In this document: piece by piece, positions 54,227-63,936 of the stretch
How the letters are laid out: the number at the start of each line of letters is the position of its first letter
How positions within the stretch are numbered: the first letter of the stretch is position 1
Assembly (NCBI GenBank): GCA_945861085.1
Contig: OX244046.1
Coordinates: 3,224,001 to 3,288,000 of the forward strand
DNA: 64,000 nt
Origin: Clostridioides difficile_D
Lineage (GTDB): Bacteria; Bacillota; Clostridia; Peptostreptococcales; Peptostreptococcaceae
Direction of reading: 5' to 3'
Notes under the pieces: generated by a model
Told to the model about the DNA's origin: nothing
Database searches by the model: none
Seen by the model: the letters and a program-made list of their open reading frames with translations, nothing else
Translations under genes and position numbers: made by a program

Positions 54227-54544
54227 TTACATATATGATTCAACTTTGTTTTTTAAATTCTCTTTAGGCATAAAACCTATTAATCTATCTACAGGTTTTC
54301 CATCTTTAAATATTATCATAGTTGGTACTGTAGATACTTCAAATTTTTGAGCTAGTTCTATACTTTGGTCTATATCCACCTTTAAAAAGTTTGCTTTTTC
54401 AGCCATCTCATTTCCTAAAGCTTCATATATTGGTGATAACATCTTACAAGGTCCACACCAAGTTGCAAAGAAATCTACAATTACCAATCCATCTTTATTT
54501 TCTACTTCGTTTATAAATTCATTATTATTTATTATTTTTATCAT
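54227..54544 (-). CDS. trxA: Thioredoxin
   Basis: 105 residues with WCGPC (29-33), the buried Asp (VDFF, Asp24) and the cis-Pro segment STVPTMIIFKDG: a complete thioredoxin. ATG at 54544 has SD AAGGAG nine bases upstream; an ATG at 54553 touches the SD. No thioredoxin reductase gene is adjacent. Its promoter carries the operator shared with the HxlR and RclA-like genes ~14-16 kb away, suggesting common redox control. Confidence 0.95.
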   Translation of the reverse strand: MIKIINNNEFINEVENKDGLVIVDFFATWCGPCKMLSPIYEALGNEMAEKANFLKVDIDQSIELAQKFEVSTVPTMIIFKDGKPVDRLIGFMPKENLKNKVESYM

Positions 54545-54577
54545 AATATACATCTCCTTTATTGTTTTCTTGATACT

Positions 54578-54626
54578 AATATACTACTACCTATATAAGG
54601 GTTCAATTAGTCACTTTTTTGTAACC
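54578..54626 (-). promoter_or_regulatory. Promoter plus HxlR-type operator of trxA
   Basis: Minus strand: operator GGTTACAAAAAAGTGACTAA (54607-54626), -35 TTGAAC (54601-54606), 17-bp spacer, -10 TATATT (54578-54583). Seventeen of the 20 operator positions are the same in all three copies. Confidence 0.82.
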
Positions 54627-54794
54627 GCCTGTTTTTAATAGCTTTAATATTGTGATAAGTCTATTTGTAAGTTAAATATTTCTAATATATTTTAATTTTC
54701 TACTTAATATAGTTGACATTCTTCCCTTTAGGTTATAAAATTAAATTAATAACTACATAGGTAGTTACTAACATTTTATAAAAGGAGTTTATCT

Positions 54795-55547
54795 ATGGAT
54801 GATATAATTAATGAATTACAAAATATAGGATTTACCAAATATGAATCCCAAATATACATATCATTATTAAAGGAAAATCCTCTAACAGGATATGAAATAA
54901 GTAAATTATCAGGTGTACCACAATCAAAAGTATATGAAAACATAACAAAACTATTGAATAACAATATAATTGTCAATGTTGGAACTGACCCTATTAAATA
55001 TGTACCTATAAATACCAATGAATTATTAAAAAATAAGAAAGAAGAATTTAATAATTCTATGGATAAGTTAAAGAACAACTTACAGATATTAAATAAAGGT
55101 AAAAGTGTAGAATATGTTTTAAACATAAAAGGAGATAAAAATATCTTAAAAAAAGCAATAGAAATGATAAACAATGCAAAGCAAGAAATCATAATTTCTT
55201 GTCCTTATGAAGAAATTCTTGAACTAAAAAAAGAACTTCTAATTGCCTACAAAAAAAATATTAATATTGAAATACTCCTTTTAGAAAATAAAATTCTAGA
55301 AGGTCTAGACAATGTTCATATTCATGGGGGCAATAAAACTACACTTGAAAATAAAATACTTTACAAAGGAATTATTTTAATTGTAGATAACGATGAGATA
55401 TTGACAGGAAATTTATCTGAAGGCAGTGAAGCCATTTCAATTTGGACAAAAAACTCTAATATCTTATATATTGGAGTTCAATACATAAAACATGAAATTT
55501 ATATTTCAGAACAAATAAAAGGAGGTTATAAAAATGAACAAAATTAA
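54795..55547 (+). CDS. TrmB-family transcriptional regulator
   Basis: 250 residues: N-terminal TrmB winged helix (LQNIGFTKYESQIYISLLKENPLTGYEISKLSGVPQSKVYENITKLLNNNII), a coiled-coil linker, and a PLD-like effector domain (NAKQEIIISCPYEEILELKKELLIAYKKNINIEILLLEN). TrmB-like proteins usually sense sugars or other small molecules. It overlaps the PhzF gene by 14 bp and so is co-transcribed with it. SD AAAGGAG. Confidence 0.88.
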   Translation: MDDIINELQNIGFTKYESQIYISLLKENPLTGYEISKLSGVPQSKVYENITKLLNNNIIVNVGTDPIKYVPINTNELLKNKKEEFNNSMDKLKNNLQILNKGKSVEYVLNIKGDKNILKKAIEMINNAKQEIIISCPYEEILELKKELLIAYKKNINIEILLLENKILEGLDNVHIHGGNKTTLENKILYKGIILIVDNDEILTGNLSEGSEAISIWTKNSNILYIGVQYIKHEIYISEQIKGGYKNEQN

Positions 55548-56415
55548 GATTAAGCAGGTTGATGCTTTTACAACTATACCTTTTGGTGGAAATCCTGCTG
55601 GTGTAGTTACTAATGCATCTAATATTTCTGATGAAATCAAGCAGAATGTAGCTAAAGAAATGAACTTATCAGAAACTGCATTCGTTTCAGAATCAAATGT
55701 TGCAGATTTTAAAGTACAATTCTTCACACCTGGTTTGGAAGTTGATTTATGTGGTCATGCAACAATAGGAGCTTTCCATGCACTTTTGGAAGAAGGAAAA
55801 CTTGATGACAGTAAGAGTATATTTTATCAAGAAACAAAAGCTGGTGTATTATCTGTAGAACTTAAGGAAATAAATAGTGAAAATATATTTATGATGGAAC
55901 AGAATTCCCCTGAATTTGAAAATTTAGATAGTTACAGAAAAGAAGTTGCACAAATGATAGGTATACATGAAGATAGACTTATTGAGTATCCAATTATGAA
56001 GGTAAATACTGGACTTTGGTGGCTTGTATTTGGATTAAAATCTCTAGATGATTTAAAAAATATCTCTCCAGACTTAAATAAAATCAAAAAATTTAGTGGC
56101 GATAATAATCTAATTGGTATAACTCCATTTTGTATAGAGACTATAGATGAAAAGTGTGACTATCATTTAAGATCTATAGCACCATATGTTGGAGTTACAG
56201 AAGACCCTGTATGTGGAACTGGAAATGCTTGTGTATCATCTTATATAGTACACCATAATATTTTAGATAAAACTAGTTTTATTGGTGAAGAAGGTAACTT
56301 TATAAACAGACCTGGAAAAGTATATGTAAATATAGCTAAAGAAAACAATGACATAACTTCTGTGAAAATTGGAGGAAGTGCTTATACAGTCTTAAGTGGC
56401 GAAATTATGTATTAA
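55534..56415 (+). CDS. PhzF-family isomerase-like protein
   Basis: 293 residues with the diaminopimelate-epimerase-like fold of PhzF: VDAFTTIPFGGNPAGVV, NLSETAFVSES (catalytic Glu), DLCGHATIGAFHAL and EDPVCGTGNACVSSYIV. No other phenazine gene is present, so it is not for phenazine synthesis; stand-alone PhzF proteins are common and mostly uncharacterised. SD GGAGGT lies within the overlapping TrmB-family gene, which probably controls it. Confidence 0.9.
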   Translation: MNKIKIKQVDAFTTIPFGGNPAGVVTNASNISDEIKQNVAKEMNLSETAFVSESNVADFKVQFFTPGLEVDLCGHATIGAFHALLEEGKLDDSKSIFYQETKAGVLSVELKEINSENIFMMEQNSPEFENLDSYRKEVAQMIGIHEDRLIEYPIMKVNTGLWWLVFGLKSLDDLKNISPDLNKIKKFSGDNNLIGITPFCIETIDEKCDYHLRSIAPYVGVTEDPVCGTGNACVSSYIVHHNILDKTSFIGEEGNFINRPGKVYVNIAKENNDITSVKIGGSAYTVLSGEIMY

Positions 56416-56435
56416 TTTTCTATCCAATTTAAAAT

Positions 56436-56471
56436 AAAAAAATACTAGCCAACTAAAGCTAGTATTTTTTA
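56436..56471 (+). terminator. Terminator of the TrmB-PhzF operon
   Basis: AATACTAGC/GCTAGTATT hairpin with a 7-nt loop, A-run before and T6 after, 20 bp past the phzF stop; can work in both directions. Confidence 0.88.
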
Positions 56472-56633
56472 TTTGTTTTTTATTTAATAAATATACTTCA
56501 ATACATATCATAATAACATATATCACAATAATGTACTTAAAAGTAAAACTTTATTTTTATTATTAACTATCTATAAATCAATCTAATACCATTATTATAG
56601 ATTAATCTATATAACAGAATAATTATTTACTGA

Positions 56634-57989
56634 TTATTTATCATCCTCAACAAGTCTACTTAATGTCTTGTCAAATAAGAATAATAATATAGCTGCAACA
56701 AATAGTATTACTGGGATTATAGTATATACTTTAATCATTTCAAATTTAAGAGTAAATGCATATATATATCCGTATCCTTGACCAGCTATGAAAGTAGCAA
56801 CTGTCCATACTCCCATAAGAACACCTAGAAGCTTCTTAGGTGCATACTTACTTACGAAAGAATTACCAAGTGGTGAGAATAACATTTCTCCAAAACTTAG
56901 AAGTATACCAAACATGATTATCCATATTATACTAGCTTTAGCAGTTTCAGGTGCTCCAATACCTCTTGTAAACTCTGCGCCAACAAGCATTAAGAATGCA
57001 AGACCTAAGAATATTAATCCAAGACCTGTCTTTTTAAATAAACTCATATCTCCTTGTGGTCTACTAGCAAGTTTAAACCATAATGCTCCAAGAACTGGTC
57101 CTAATACTATACATACAAGTGCATTTAATGAGTCAAACCAAGCAAGAGGAATATCAAATCCTCCAATAGTCATATCTACAAATGCTGCACCATAATCATA
57201 AACTGCAAGATAAGTTAGATACCAGAATACCCAGAAAATTACAGAGAAGAATGATATAAGTATAATAGCCCAAATTCTCTTCTTATCTATACTCGTAAGA
57301 GGAGACTTATCTTTTTCTTCAACTTTTTCAGCAACTACGCCTTCTTTAAAAGGTCTCTTTCCTGCATTTCCAAGGAATCTCCATCCATATGTGAACCATA
57401 TTGCACCTATTACACAAAGTACAGCTGCTATGAAGAAACATTGAGAAAATCCAAGTACACCATTTTTTACAAAAGTCTTAGCATAAAGTATACCAACTGC
57501 TGTAGTTCCGATAAAAGAACCTATATTAACAAAAGAATATTGTACTGAGAATGCTGTATCAAGTTCTTCTTGATTATCAAAAAGTTGTCCATTTACTGCA
57601 GATACGTTTCCTTTAAAGAATGCAGTACCAATTGAAACTAAGATTATCATTGCATTTACCATAGAAACTGTAGTTGCAATAGAACCAAGATAATATCCTA
57701 CTCCCATGATAAGCATACCTATAGGTATAGTATACCTAGCTCCTATCCATCTATCTGATATATATCCCCCAATTATTGGTGCAAGATATGTGAATGCAAC
57801 AAGGTTAGCTTGCATTATAGCAGCTTGTCCCTTATCTATTCCAAGTCCACCATGAATTACAGCTGTTGTAAGGAATATATAGATTAAAAACTTCGCAGAA
57901 TAATATGCTGCTCTTTCAAATGAGAACGTTGTTGAACAGATATAAAATCCCATAGGGAATTTACCCTTCTTTTTTACTGTTGAGCTCAT
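56634..57989 (-). CDS. POT-family proton-coupled di/tripeptide transporter (DtpT-like)
   Basis: 451 residues, about 12-14 TM helices of the MFS/POT family: FSFERAAYYSAKFLIYIFLTTAV corresponds to the PTR2 first motif, GGYISDRWIGARYTI to the MFS A-motif, and FFKGNVSAVNGQLFD to the second PTR2 signature. It imports short peptides. The N-terminus follows SD AAAGGAT. It has an unusually long AT-rich region upstream (57990-59859). Confidence 0.9.
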   Translation of the reverse strand: MSSTVKKKGKFPMGFYICSTTFSFERAAYYSAKFLIYIFLTTAVIHGGLGIDKGQAAIMQANLVAFTYLAPIIGGYISDRWIGARYTIPIGMLIMGVGYYLGSIATTVSMVNAMIILVSIGTAFFKGNVSAVNGQLFDNQEELDTAFSVQYSFVNIGSFIGTTAVGILYAKTFVKNGVLGFSQCFFIAAVLCVIGAIWFTYGWRFLGNAGKRPFKEGVVAEKVEEKDKSPLTSIDKKRIWAIILISFFSVIFWVFWYLTYLAVYDYGAAFVDMTIGGFDIPLAWFDSLNALVCIVLGPVLGALWFKLASRPQGDMSLFKKTGLGLIFLGLAFLMLVGAEFTRGIGAPETAKASIIWIIMFGILLSFGEMLFSPLGNSFVSKYAPKKLLGVLMGVWTVATFIAGQGYGYIYAFTLKFEMIKVYTIIPVILFVAAILLFLFDKTLSRLVEDDK

Positions 57990-59859
57990 AAGTTTAAATC
58001 CTTTCTTTATTATATTTTTATATTTTTACGTTTTATCCAAATTCTTTCTTTTAATGAAAGATATGGTGATATTATTTTGTAAAACAATTTGTAATTATTA
58101 TTAAGATAATTGCGTGTTTATTTGTAGAGTACATATTTTCATGGAGTAAAATTAATACATTTTTTAGTCATAAATTTAAATTATATAAATTCGTTATTTT
58201 CAGATATATTTATAAATCAGTAGATTCTCATCTGATACCATGAAAAACCTTCGTAATATGCAATTCTTATTTTTTTACGTGATAGTATTTTACAAACTAA
58301 ATTCCCCCTTTTGTAGCAACTTATGTAATTACATTTAAGTGCTTTTTTAAAGGAGTATCGAATAAAGCAACATATATTTATTCAAATAATGTTTTTATTT
58401 ACTTTTTAAATTTATATATTACTTCACCCAACCAATTCTCAACTTAAATAAATAAACTACTATCTATTCACAGATTAGATTTATTTATTAGACTTATAAT
58501 AAACACTGTGAATCTAAACATAAAAACTGTTATTTTAAAGTGATTACCCATATATTCGCTTTGATACTATTTATTGAGGTTATATTATTTATTTATAATA
58601 TACTGTACATAAAAATACCTCAATGTGAAAACTTTTTCACGAATATTTATTTTCCACCTCCCCATATTTACTTCACCATGTAAATCGTACCATAAATACA
58701 TACTTATATGCAAGAAAAAAATCTATTAATCGACAGTAAATAATTAGAAAAAATTAAATTATATTTGTCAAGTTTATTATACAAAATATTTCATATGAAA
58801 ATATAAGCCAAATCAATATTCAGAATAGTTTTTTAGAAGTGAAATTTTGATTTTTTATTACCTTAGTTATTCAATAAATCAAGTTTTTTGTATCCAATAT
58901 ATAATAATCAAATTACATACTTTTCACAATTATATTTTTGGAAAATAATATTAATAGATAAGAAAAGAAAAATTTCAAATTAATTTTAAGAAAGTCTGTT
59001 AAGTTAACTAAATAATTATTATATATTTAATTAACTTGATAAATTCCATTAATTTTTAAATTTAGATATGCTTTACTTTATAAAAATGATTTTTTACCTT
59101 AAATTTCTAAATATAAACAAATATCTTTATTTTAAGAATATTATAAGTAATCTAACTATATACATCTAATAAATAGTTTTTCAATATATTTAAATTGTTT
59201 ATAAGCAATTATATTCACTCATTATCATAATAATTTTGGGGCTAAAAAATAAAAATTTGTTTGAAAATAAACTCTAGTACTTATTCTATATTGTTCTAAT
59301 AAAATACTAAATAAGTTTAGTACATCTATAATTTTTCAGGTCACACTATAAAGATATAATATTTATCTTAGTTATAAGTCTAAATGCAATTTCAGCATTA
59401 TTTTGTCGAATATTTTTTTAATAAAATCACATACTCTAAACATATGTTTTAAAATATATTTTCATACACAAAAAATAATACTAAATAAATAATTATAAAT
59501 AAAATTTAAATAAGATGGATTCTATTCAACATAGTATCCATCTTATCATTTAAAATTCAAAAAACTTTTTATAATATTATACATTTTAGAACCTAAATAA
59601 CTCATCATAATATCAATCTCATTTTAAACTTCCAGTATACTTATTAATCTTACTTGCTATTAAGAAGTATAAAAGCATCTACAATAATAATTTATATCTT
59701 TAAAAAATTGTATATTATAAATATAGTTTCAATATTTTATACAATATAATTATACATTTTATTAAAATCAATATACATAAATAACATTACACTTACATTT
59801 TTTTGATTATATTTTATTAGACTCTGATTTTTAAATAAAAGATACTATAAAATACTTTA
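57990..59859. other. 1.87-kb AT-rich intergenic region
   Basis: Extremely AT-rich and without a supportable ORF on either strand. I see SD-like purine runs on the minus strand without proper ORFs: one near 58300 (AAAAGGGGGAA) and one near 58660 (GGGGAGGTGG, followed by a 22-codon frame lacking a start). A TTATGTAATTACATTTAA-type palindrome lies near 58318-58336 and an inverted repeat at 59508-59550. It may be a decayed gene region or a long regulatory/UTR region for the peptide transporter. Confidence 0.5.
59508..59550. terminator. Hairpin in the long intergenic region
   Basis: AAATAAGATGGAT/ATCCATCTTAT-ATTT arms with a 15-nt loop, about 310 bp past the CarD-like stop. A possible distal terminator. 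Confidence 0.45.
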
Positions 59860-60360
59860 TTAAGATATATGATTTGATATATATGAACTAACTTCATCAG
59901 GAGAAATATCTAAAATAGTTGCAAACTCTTCATTTAATAATCTTTCGGCTTCTTTCATTATATTATCATCTGCTTGATGTGTTTTTTTACCAATAGATTT
60001 TACATACTCTCTGTTATGATGTATACTTCTTGTTAGTTTTATTAACTCTTCACATTTTCCACCTCTAAGTATTTTTTTAAATTGTTCACTTCTTAGTTTT
60101 TCATTATCTATCCATAATGTATCCATATTAGGAATATCATTTATTAATGAAATAACATTAATTTTAGAAAGTAACTTTCTCATTGGTACTTTTTCATTAT
60201 CTACAGGAATTTTTATTACTGTATTATTGGAATAAATAGGGCTCAACACATAGTAATCTTTTTTTATTCCATTTGTAAACTGTTCGTTTGTTATATCAAG
60301 TACTTTGCAAACACCTGTCATCCCATACATTATATAATCATCAACCTTAAACAAAACCAT
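59860..60360 (-). CDS. CarD-family transcriptional regulator
   Basis: 166 residues. N-terminal CarD/TRCF RNAP-interacting domain (FKVDDYIMYGMTGVCKVLDITNEQFTNGIKKDYYVLSPIYSNNTVIKIPVDNEKVPMRKLLSK) and a C-terminal helical domain (RSIHHNREYVKSIGKKTHQADDNIMKEAERLLNEEFATILDISPDEVSSYIS). CarD proteins bind RNAP beta and modulate promoter opening. I chose the ATG at 60360 (MVLFKVDD) after AAGG; a TTG at 60393 is an unlikely alternative. Single gene. Confidence 0.88.
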   Translation of the reverse strand: MVLFKVDDYIMYGMTGVCKVLDITNEQFTNGIKKDYYVLSPIYSNNTVIKIPVDNEKVPMRKLLSKINVISLINDIPNMDTLWIDNEKLRSEQFKKILRGGKCEELIKLTRSIHHNREYVKSIGKKTHQADDNIMKEAERLLNEEFATILDISPDEVSSYISNHIS

Positions 60361-60484
60361 CACCATCCTTAATAAAAAAAATAGTTCTGACAATTTAATT
60401 CACCTTGCCAAAACTATCTGCTATATATTATATTTTAACACATTTTAAGGCTTTAATGTAAGTAAAACTTATATTATTAAAATT

Positions 60485-60519
60485 AAAAAATACATTAACC
60501 ATTAGTTAATGTATTTTTT
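60485..60519 (-). terminator. Terminator of the MoxR/VWA operon
   Basis: AAAAAATACATTAAC/GTTAATGTATTTTTT, a perfect 15-bp stem with a 5-nt loop, 60-95 bp past the VWA gene stop. Symmetric, so it could work in both directions. Confidence 0.85.
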
Positions 60520-60577
60520 AGATTTCTATAACAATCATATCAAGTATAAATTAAAACAGTTTATCTCTTGTAAATAC

Positions 60578-61987
60578 TTATAAAATTGGTGCTTGGCTAT
60601 TCATTGAATATCCATCATTTCTTACATCATTTATCTCTAATATTTCATTCTTTACTTCAACTTTAGTAAGTTTTTTAACTTCCCCATAAGGCTCTTTTAG
60701 TGAAAGTTTATCTCCTCTTCCGGAAATAACCCATAAAATTTTATATCCTCTAGGTACTACTTGTAGCTTATTTTCCCCCTTACCATCAGTAAAGTAAACC
60801 AACAAATTAACCTTTTTATTATTAGCATATTCAAAGACTGGAGAAAATCTAGTACCTCCACCTATCCTAATTCTATCCTTTACGTCTCTTTCAGTTCTCA
60901 CTTTATATACACGTCTAATTTCATTATCACACTCTATAATTGTAATTTCATGATTATAATTTTTCACTATATTAAGTACTTCTTTAATCGCTTGTTTAAA
61001 CTCTTCATCACTGATACTTCCACTTATATCAAGTGCAACTGCTATTTCTGCCTTGTGACTTCTAAGCTCCCCCCTCAAATCTAAACGATTTGGTTGTCTT
61101 CTATTTCTTCTTGTTATAGTTTTCTTTTTATTACTTTCAACTGTTCCCATTATTCTATTAAGATATAAATTCCATGGCAATTCACCCTTACTATTTTTAA
61201 GTGATGATATCATACTTTCTAAATAAGCAGTAATTTTACCTTTTTGAGAACTGTTAATAAATTTTTCAGTAAATTCTCTAAGAGTATTTTCATCTATCTC
61301 ATTGGATTCATCCCAGATATCATGAGTTTTTTCTGGACTATAACCAGTTTCTATATCTCCATATTTATCACTATCATCTTCTTCACCATCTTCATCTTCT
61401 TCCATCAAATCTAATTCAGTTTGAATCTTTTCTACATAATATTCAAAAGGTTCATATGGCTCAAGTTTTAATGAATATTTTAAGTTTACCCACTCCAAAG
61501 TAGTTGCATATGGTGGTAAATTATTTAAAAATTTATTTACTACTATATCCATTGCCATATTAATGGCCAAAGTACTATACTTTCCTTTTAATTCCTTTGC
61601 TCTCACTAAATGCATAGATAATATATGATGAATTTCATGTTTAATTGTAGTTTCCATTTGATTTATATCAAGTGTTAAAAAAATTATTGGATTGAAATAT
61701 ATAACATATTTAGCTCCCTTAAAATTCACACCTGTAGGACTACTTATATCAAATCTTATCTCCCTTGACATCTGAAACAAAAAATATCCATAAAAATTAT
61801 CTTCTTCTTCCATAAGACTTAAATTCACTTTATCTATAAGACTAAAAAACTCATACTTAAAATCTTGTGGTATATCTATATCAAATTTCTCATTAGCACG
61901 ATTTGCCTTTAGCATAGAATGAGTATTTATAATTTCGCTTGCTTTATTATAAAGCTCATTTACTTGTTTATCAAAATAAGTTTTCAT
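60578..61987 (-). CDS. Putative metallopeptidase with C-terminal VWA-like domain (DUF2201 type)
   Basis: 469 residues. The N-terminal domain contains a zincin motif HEIHHILSMH (~115-125) as in DUF2201 putative metallopeptidases. An acidic linker (~205-240, DLMEEDEDGEEDDSDKYGD) leads to a VWA-like domain with the MIDAS-type motif ALDISGSIS (~320) and GGGTRFSPVFE. Such proteins pair with MoxR AAA ATPases. It lies 3 bp downstream of the MoxR gene, the last gene of a three-gene operon. SD AAGGGG. Confidence 0.88.
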   Translation of the reverse strand: MKTYFDKQVNELYNKASEIINTHSMLKANRANEKFDIDIPQDFKYEFFSLIDKVNLSLMEEEDNFYGYFLFQMSREIRFDISSPTGVNFKGAKYVIYFNPIIFLTLDINQMETTIKHEIHHILSMHLVRAKELKGKYSTLAINMAMDIVVNKFLNNLPPYATTLEWVNLKYSLKLEPYEPFEYYVEKIQTELDLMEEDEDGEEDDSDKYGDIETGYSPEKTHDIWDESNEIDENTLREFTEKFINSSQKGKITAYLESMISSLKNSKGELPWNLYLNRIMGTVESNKKKTITRRNRRQPNRLDLRGELRSHKAEIAVALDISGSISDEEFKQAIKEVLNIVKNYNHEITIIECDNEIRRVYKVRTERDVKDRIRIGGGTRFSPVFEYANNKKVNLLVYFTDGKGENKLQVVPRGYKILWVISGRGDKLSLKEPYGEVKKLTKVEVKNEILEINDVRNDGYSMNSQAPIL

Positions 61988-61990
61988 ACA

Positions 61991-63121
61991 TTATCCCCTT
62001 ATTAAACTATAAGATTCAAAATATGATTTTACAAACTCTTCATTTTCTATAGCTTTTTTATATACTTCAATATAACTGTTTCTAATATCCTTCATAATTC
62101 CTATCATTAAATCTACAGGATACATTTTTAAAAACTCAATAAATCTATTAATATAGTGGTTTGATTCATATTTATCATTCTTAATATTTAGTTCTAAGTT
62201 TTTTAAGATATTCATAGCTGATAGATAAAGTCTTGTATGACTCTCATTTTTTACTCTTTTTATAATAGACTCGTCAATAGATTCTCCTAAAAAAACATCT
62301 TCATAGGATATTAATGGCTTAGAATCTGATTCAATAAAGCTTATAAACTCTTCTGCAATAACTTTACCTACATTCCCTTTTATAACATTTAAAAATACTG
62401 CTCTAGGAATAGAATTATTTTTTTCCTTATAAACTTTATAAATTTTAGATACTCTTTCATAGCTTCTAGGAGTTGCTCTTACATCATCTTCATTTATTTT
62501 ATGCAGATATTCTGGAAAAGTGGAAATAAATTCGATAACTTTTCTTTCAATTCCCTCATCTATTGCCCATTTTAGCCATTGTGTATGGTCACTCTCCATA
62601 CTTAACCAAACAAACCTATTTTCTTGAGCTGCATCCATATCTACAACTTGATAATCAAAATCTGAACCATATTTGCTTGATGGATTCATCGCTGCTAAAA
62701 TCTTTACATCATCATGCAATTTATATCCATTAATTTCTCTATTTAAAATTAAATTCATAAGTTCTTGCTGTACTGTATGCTCACAACGATTTATCTCATC
62801 TATAAATAAAAGAACTATCTTACCTTTAGATATCTCTTCATCAATTTCCCTTAATTTATTATGAACAGCATATACTGTTGTTTTCTTTTCAGTCTTGTAT
62901 CCATTAGAATTAACTCCTACATAAGATTCTATAGTAGGAAGACCACCTATTTCACCCTCTTTAAGTAGGTTTCCATCAATAACAACTAAACTCCAATCAT
63001 TTTCTTTGGCAAGCTTATTTGCTAAAGCTGTTTTTCCTATTCCACTTTCACCTACTATTAAAGGTACTTCTCCAGTGGATAATATTAAGTCAACGCTTTT
63101 TAATGTGTCTATAAAATTCAT
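61991..63121 (-). CDS. MoxR-type AAA+ ATPase
   Basis: 376 residues: Walker A GESGIGKT (24-31), Walker B IVLLFIDEINRCEHTVQQELMNLILNREI, sensor-1 ILAAMNPSSKYG, arginine-finger region ENRFVWLSM and a C-terminal lid. MoxR ATPases remodel or activate partner proteins together with VWA proteins, as RavA-ViaA does. It is translationally packed between the repeat protein (11 bp upstream) and the VWA protein (3 bp downstream). Confidence 0.92.
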   Translation of the reverse strand: MNFIDTLKSVDLILSTGEVPLIVGESGIGKTALANKLAKENDWSLVVIDGNLLKEGEIGGLPTIESYVGVNSNGYKTEKKTTVYAVHNKLREIDEEISKGKIVLLFIDEINRCEHTVQQELMNLILNREINGYKLHDDVKILAAMNPSSKYGSDFDYQVVDMDAAQENRFVWLSMESDHTQWLKWAIDEGIERKVIEFISTFPEYLHKINEDDVRATPRSYERVSKIYKVYKEKNNSIPRAVFLNVIKGNVGKVIAEEFISFIESDSKPLISYEDVFLGESIDESIIKRVKNESHTRLYLSAMNILKNLELNIKNDKYESNHYINRFIEFLKMYPVDLMIGIMKDIRNSYIEVYKKAIENEEFVKSYFESYSLIRG

Positions 63122-63132
63122 TTTTATCTCTC

Positions 63133-63936
63133 CTAAATAATCTTTAATTTCTCATCTACAGCTATTTTTTTTGCTGTCTTACTTCCATATTTATAAATAA
63201 ACATAATTTTATCTATTGGTATATTCTCACTATTTCTATCTATAACACTACAATTTAAAAAATCTCTAATATACTTCTCTTCAACATCTTCTTTTGATAA
63301 TACTTCTTTTAATACTTCCTCCAATTCATCTTTAGATATTTTTTTTATAATGTACTTAATCACTAAAATATTCACTTTTAGAAATTCCAACATTTTATTC
63401 TTATCTAAATCAGTTATAAAGCTAATAGCTGCTTCATTATTTTTTATAGCTATAAGTTCTGCACTATGACTAGGTGACTCTATATACCTCAAGGCATCAT
63501 AACTTATTCTCACTGCCTCCTCTTGTACGCTTTCATAAGGTTGTTTTATAAACTTTATTGAATCGTAATTTTTTCTTACTGCTAACAATTGCAACTCTTC
63601 ACTTGGATTTTTAGCATATTTAATTGCCCATCCTGCTTGATTTATAGCCATCTCAATAACTCTATCAGTTGGGTTTTTGATATAATCCAGTATACTCCAT
63701 CCCTCACTTACTGCTTTTATCATCATATCTTCTGTTGGATTATCAATAAATTTGATTGCTCTAATATTGTTATCTATTGCTAATTCTTGCATCTCTCTAG
63801 TTGGATTATCTATATATTCTAGTACAAGCCCATTTTCTTTAATAGCTAATAATTTCATTTCATCAGTTGGATTATCTATAGTAGCTATAATATTGGGATT
63901 ATTTTTTATCATTTCAATAACTCTTGATTTTTCCAT
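63133..63936 (-). CDS. Tandem 22-residue-repeat protein (NPT repeats, DUF4116-like)
   Basis: 267 residues. From residue ~14 to ~205 a 22-residue unit repeats about eight times with consensus NP(T/S)xExxxLAIxxNxxAIKFIx (NPTDEMKLLAIKENGLVLEYID; NPTREMQELAIDNNIRAIKFID; NPTEDMMIKAVSEGWSILDYIK; ...), likely an alpha-helical solenoid similar to DUF4116 repeats. The C-terminal ~65 residues are not repetitive. It heads the operon with MoxR and VWA genes, so it may be the substrate adaptor or target receptor. No catalytic motif. Confidence 0.82.
   Translation of the reverse strand: MEKSRVIEMIKNNPNIIATIDNPTDEMKLLAIKENGLVLEYIDNPTREMQELAIDNNIRAIKFIDNPTEDMMIKAVSEGWSILDYIKNPTDRVIEMAINQAGWAIKYAKNPSEELQLLAVRKNYDSIKFIKQPYESVQEEAVRISYDALRYIESPSHSAELIAIKNNEAAISFITDLDKNKMLEFLKVNILVIKYIIKKISKDELEEVLKEVLSKEDVEEKYIRDFLNCSVIDRNSENIPIDKIMFIYKYGSKTAKKIAVDEKLKII

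Noticed and set aside
55534..56415. Phenazine biosynthesis gene
   Set aside because: The PhzF family is broad and no other phz gene is present; only the fold can be assigned.
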